Shown piece by piece: positions 62,694 to 64,000 of a DNA stretch of 64,000 bases. Numbering within the stretch: the stretch's first letter is position 1; each line of letters starts with the position of its first letter. The stretch covers positions 1,931,932 through 1,995,931 of the forward strand of contig CP046179.1 in NCBI GenBank assembly GCA_014075275.1. The letters run 5' to 3'. The DNA is from Boseongicola sp. (lineage in GTDB: Bacteria > Pseudomonadota > Alphaproteobacteria > Rhodobacterales > Rhodobacteraceae). The position numbers were made by a program, and so were the translations under genes. The notes under the pieces were generated by a model. The model did no database searches, was not told where the DNA came from, and worked only from the letters and a program-made list of their open reading frames with translations.

Positions 62694-64000
62694 ATGTCTG
62701 ACGAAGAAGTCGTCTCGGCACCATCGTTGCGCGAGTTCGAAGGATTGCCCCAATTCGCCCTGCATGGGCTTTGTTTTCTGATTGCGGTCGGACACATCTA
62801 TCTGGCCTTTGATCCGCTGATCTCGGAATTTCATCGCAACGCCTATCACTTTGCGGGTTTTGCGTTTCTAGCGGCGGTTTATAACCCGATTATCAAAGGC
62901 AAAACGCGTAGCCGGGGGATGCTGATTGGCGATTTGATTTTCGGTTCGGCTGTTGCGGCGGCGGCGATTTATATCCCATCGGCCGAGAATGGTATCTACG
63001 ACCGGGGCGTTAAGCTGGTCACGCTGGATTGGATCGCGATCGGGCTTTGTATTCTTGGCGGGATCGAGTTGACGCGGCGGTTGACGGGGGTGGTTATTCC
63101 CATCCTGATCATTACTGCGCTGACCTATGTCGGGTTCTGGGGCAATCATATTACTGGCGTGTTTTCCTTCGCCGGTCTGAGCTGGGAGACCATTGCGTTT
63201 CGGTCCATGTTTGGCGACGACACGATGTTCGGCACGATTGCCCGGATATCTTCAACCTTCGTGTTTCTTTTCATCATCTTCGGGGCGTTTTTGTTGCGGT
63301 CTGGGGCGGGTGAGTTTGTGATCAACTTGGCGCGGGCTGCGGCGGGTCGTTTGACTGGCGGACCCGGCATTGTGGCCGTTATTGCCAGTGGATTAACCGG
63401 GACGATTTCGGGGTCTGCTGTTGCCAACACAGCTTCGACAGGTGTGATCACCATCCCGATGATGAAGCGTGCCGGGTTTCAGGCGAAGTTCGCCGGTGGG
63501 GTTGAGGCTGCGGCCTCAACCGGTGGGCAATTGATGCCGCCGATTATGGGGGCTGGGGCCTTTGTGATGGCGAGTTTTACGCAGATTTCATACGAAAAGA
63601 TCGTGGCCGTGGCCGCCCTGCCCGCCTTGCTGTATTTCCTGTCGGTTGCGTTTTTCGTGCGCATTGAGGCGAAGCGTCTGAACCTGAAGCCGATAGATAA
63701 TGACGGCGAGACTTTGGGGTCGGCGTTCCGCAAGGGCGGCGCGAGTTTCGTCATTCCTATTGGCAGTTTGATCACGTTGCTGGTGATGGGGTTCACGCCC
63801 GCCTATGCGGCGGTGTTCGGAATTATTGCGGTTGTCGCTTCAAGCTGGCTGACCGAGAACCGCATGGGTCCGAAGGCGGTGTTTGAAGCCCTGGTGATGG
63901 GCACCAAGGGCATGATCATGACGGCTGTGTTGCTGTGCTCGGTTGGCTTGGTGGTGAATGTGATTTCGACAGCCGGGATCGGGAATACCTTCAGTTTGAT
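62694..64000 (+). CDS. TRAP transporter permease, fused small and large subunits (partial)
   Basis: The frame opens at ATG 62694 after GGGGGGAG and runs 435 codons to the window end without a stop. Early spans (FALHGLCFLIAVGHIYLAF, YHFAGFAFLAAVYNPII, LDWIAIGLCILGGIELT) resemble the small 4-span subunit, followed by DctM-like sequence (FVFLFIIFGAFLLRSGAGEFV, GGPGIVAVIASGLTGTISGSAVANTASTG, GVEAAASTGGQLMPPIMGAGAF). Fused permeases are the rule for TAXI systems. It uses a sodium or proton gradient. The C-terminus lies outside the window. Confidence 0.9.
   Translation, partial: MSDEEVVSAPSLREFEGLPQFALHGLCFLIAVGHIYLAFDPLISEFHRNAYHFAGFAFLAAVYNPIIKGKTRSRGMLIGDLIFGSAVAAAAIYIPSAENGIYDRGVKLVTLDWIAIGLCILGGIELTRRLTGVVIPILIITALTYVGFWGNHITGVFSFAGLSWETIAFRSMFGDDTMFGTIARISSTFVFLFIIFGAFLLRSGAGEFVINLARAAAGRLTGGPGIVAVIASGLTGTISGSAVANTASTGVITIPMMKRAGFQAKFAGGVEAAASTGGQLMPPIMGAGAFVMASFTQISYEKIVAVAALPALLYFLSVAFFVRIEAKRLNLKPIDNDGETLGSAFRKGGASFVIPIGSLITLLVMGFTPAYAAVFGIIAVVASSWLTENRMGPKAVFEALVMGTKGMIMTAVLLCSVGLVVNVISTAGIGNTFSL

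Noticed and set aside
1-64000. CRISPR arrays, prophage modules, toxin-antitoxin or restriction operons
   Set aside because: No regularly spaced repeat array, cas gene, phage structural gene, methylase/nuclease pair or toxin pair was seen.

Overview
The window looks like chromosome of a marine alphaproteobacterium of the Rhodobacteraceae, Roseobacter group. The basis is gene content and protein style: an ASKHA-ferredoxin protein, a TAXI-type TRAP transporter with DctB/DctD-like regulators, two-stranded mosaics of short operons, a DUF6280-type small protein and many closely packed genes that begin with ATGA or GTGA overlaps. No species call is made.

Region by region. 1-6.7 kb: an edge fragment, the corrinoid-type ASKHA protein, tRNA-Gly(CCC), a hotdog thioesterase, then a minus-strand run (ChaC, threonine aldolase, a YcgN-like cysteine-cluster protein, RibF, MaoC). 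6.7-15.3 kb: inositol monophosphatase family, a glycine-rich small protein, 6-phosphogluconate dehydrogenase with a TetR regulator, a MetR/metF divergent pair around a nested dyad, a DUF2235 hydrolase, and an ornithine/lysine decarboxylase divergent from an Lrp regulator. 15.4-32.7 kb: valS, two aminotransferases, an ABC exporter, a glycosyltransferase, YgfZ, a broken efp, a DMT transporter, an M29 aminopeptidase, UvrD with two insertions and an FMN-dependent lactate dehydrogenase. 32.8-43.4 kb: pyruvate carboxylase, a short unit of tiny ORFs with a strong terminator, a methyltransferase, a VOC protein, a DUF2314 protein, panE, tRNA-Gly(GCC) and a histidine kinase/OmpR pair. 43.4-56.6 kb: a surface-polysaccharide locus, in order dTDP-rhamnose genes, a UDP-glucuronate-4-epimerase-like gene, ugd cut by an IS3-family element, an ExoY-like sugar transferase, a large TPR lipoprotein, a Wza-like exporter, an outer-membrane barrel and a rhomboid protease. 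56.6-64 kb: a broken histone-deacetylase-family gene, a NUDIX hydrolase, and a DctB-DctD-TAXI-TRAP transport operon that runs off the end.

What stands out is gene decay and repeats rather than a wholly new system. Two otherwise intact genes (efp, HDAC family) each carry one in-frame TAG, both in the same CTAGGC context and both explainable as C-to-T change at a CCWGG site. The ugd gene is cut exactly before its catalytic cysteine motif and its 3' part is missing. An intergenic hairpin element ending in a GAGTATTTTT-type core recurs several times, one copy overlapping the apparent start of a gene, and an 11-bp triple repeat occurs at two distant places. The DctD-like activator lacks the GAFTGA loop used to contact sigma-54.

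Functionally, the rhamnose, sugar transferase and export genes would make and export a rhamnose-containing polysaccharide, with the glucuronate branch probably dead unless another ugd exists. The DctB/DctD pair presumably controls the adjoining TAXI transporter. All calls rest on reading the sequence and on family knowledge; no database search was run.
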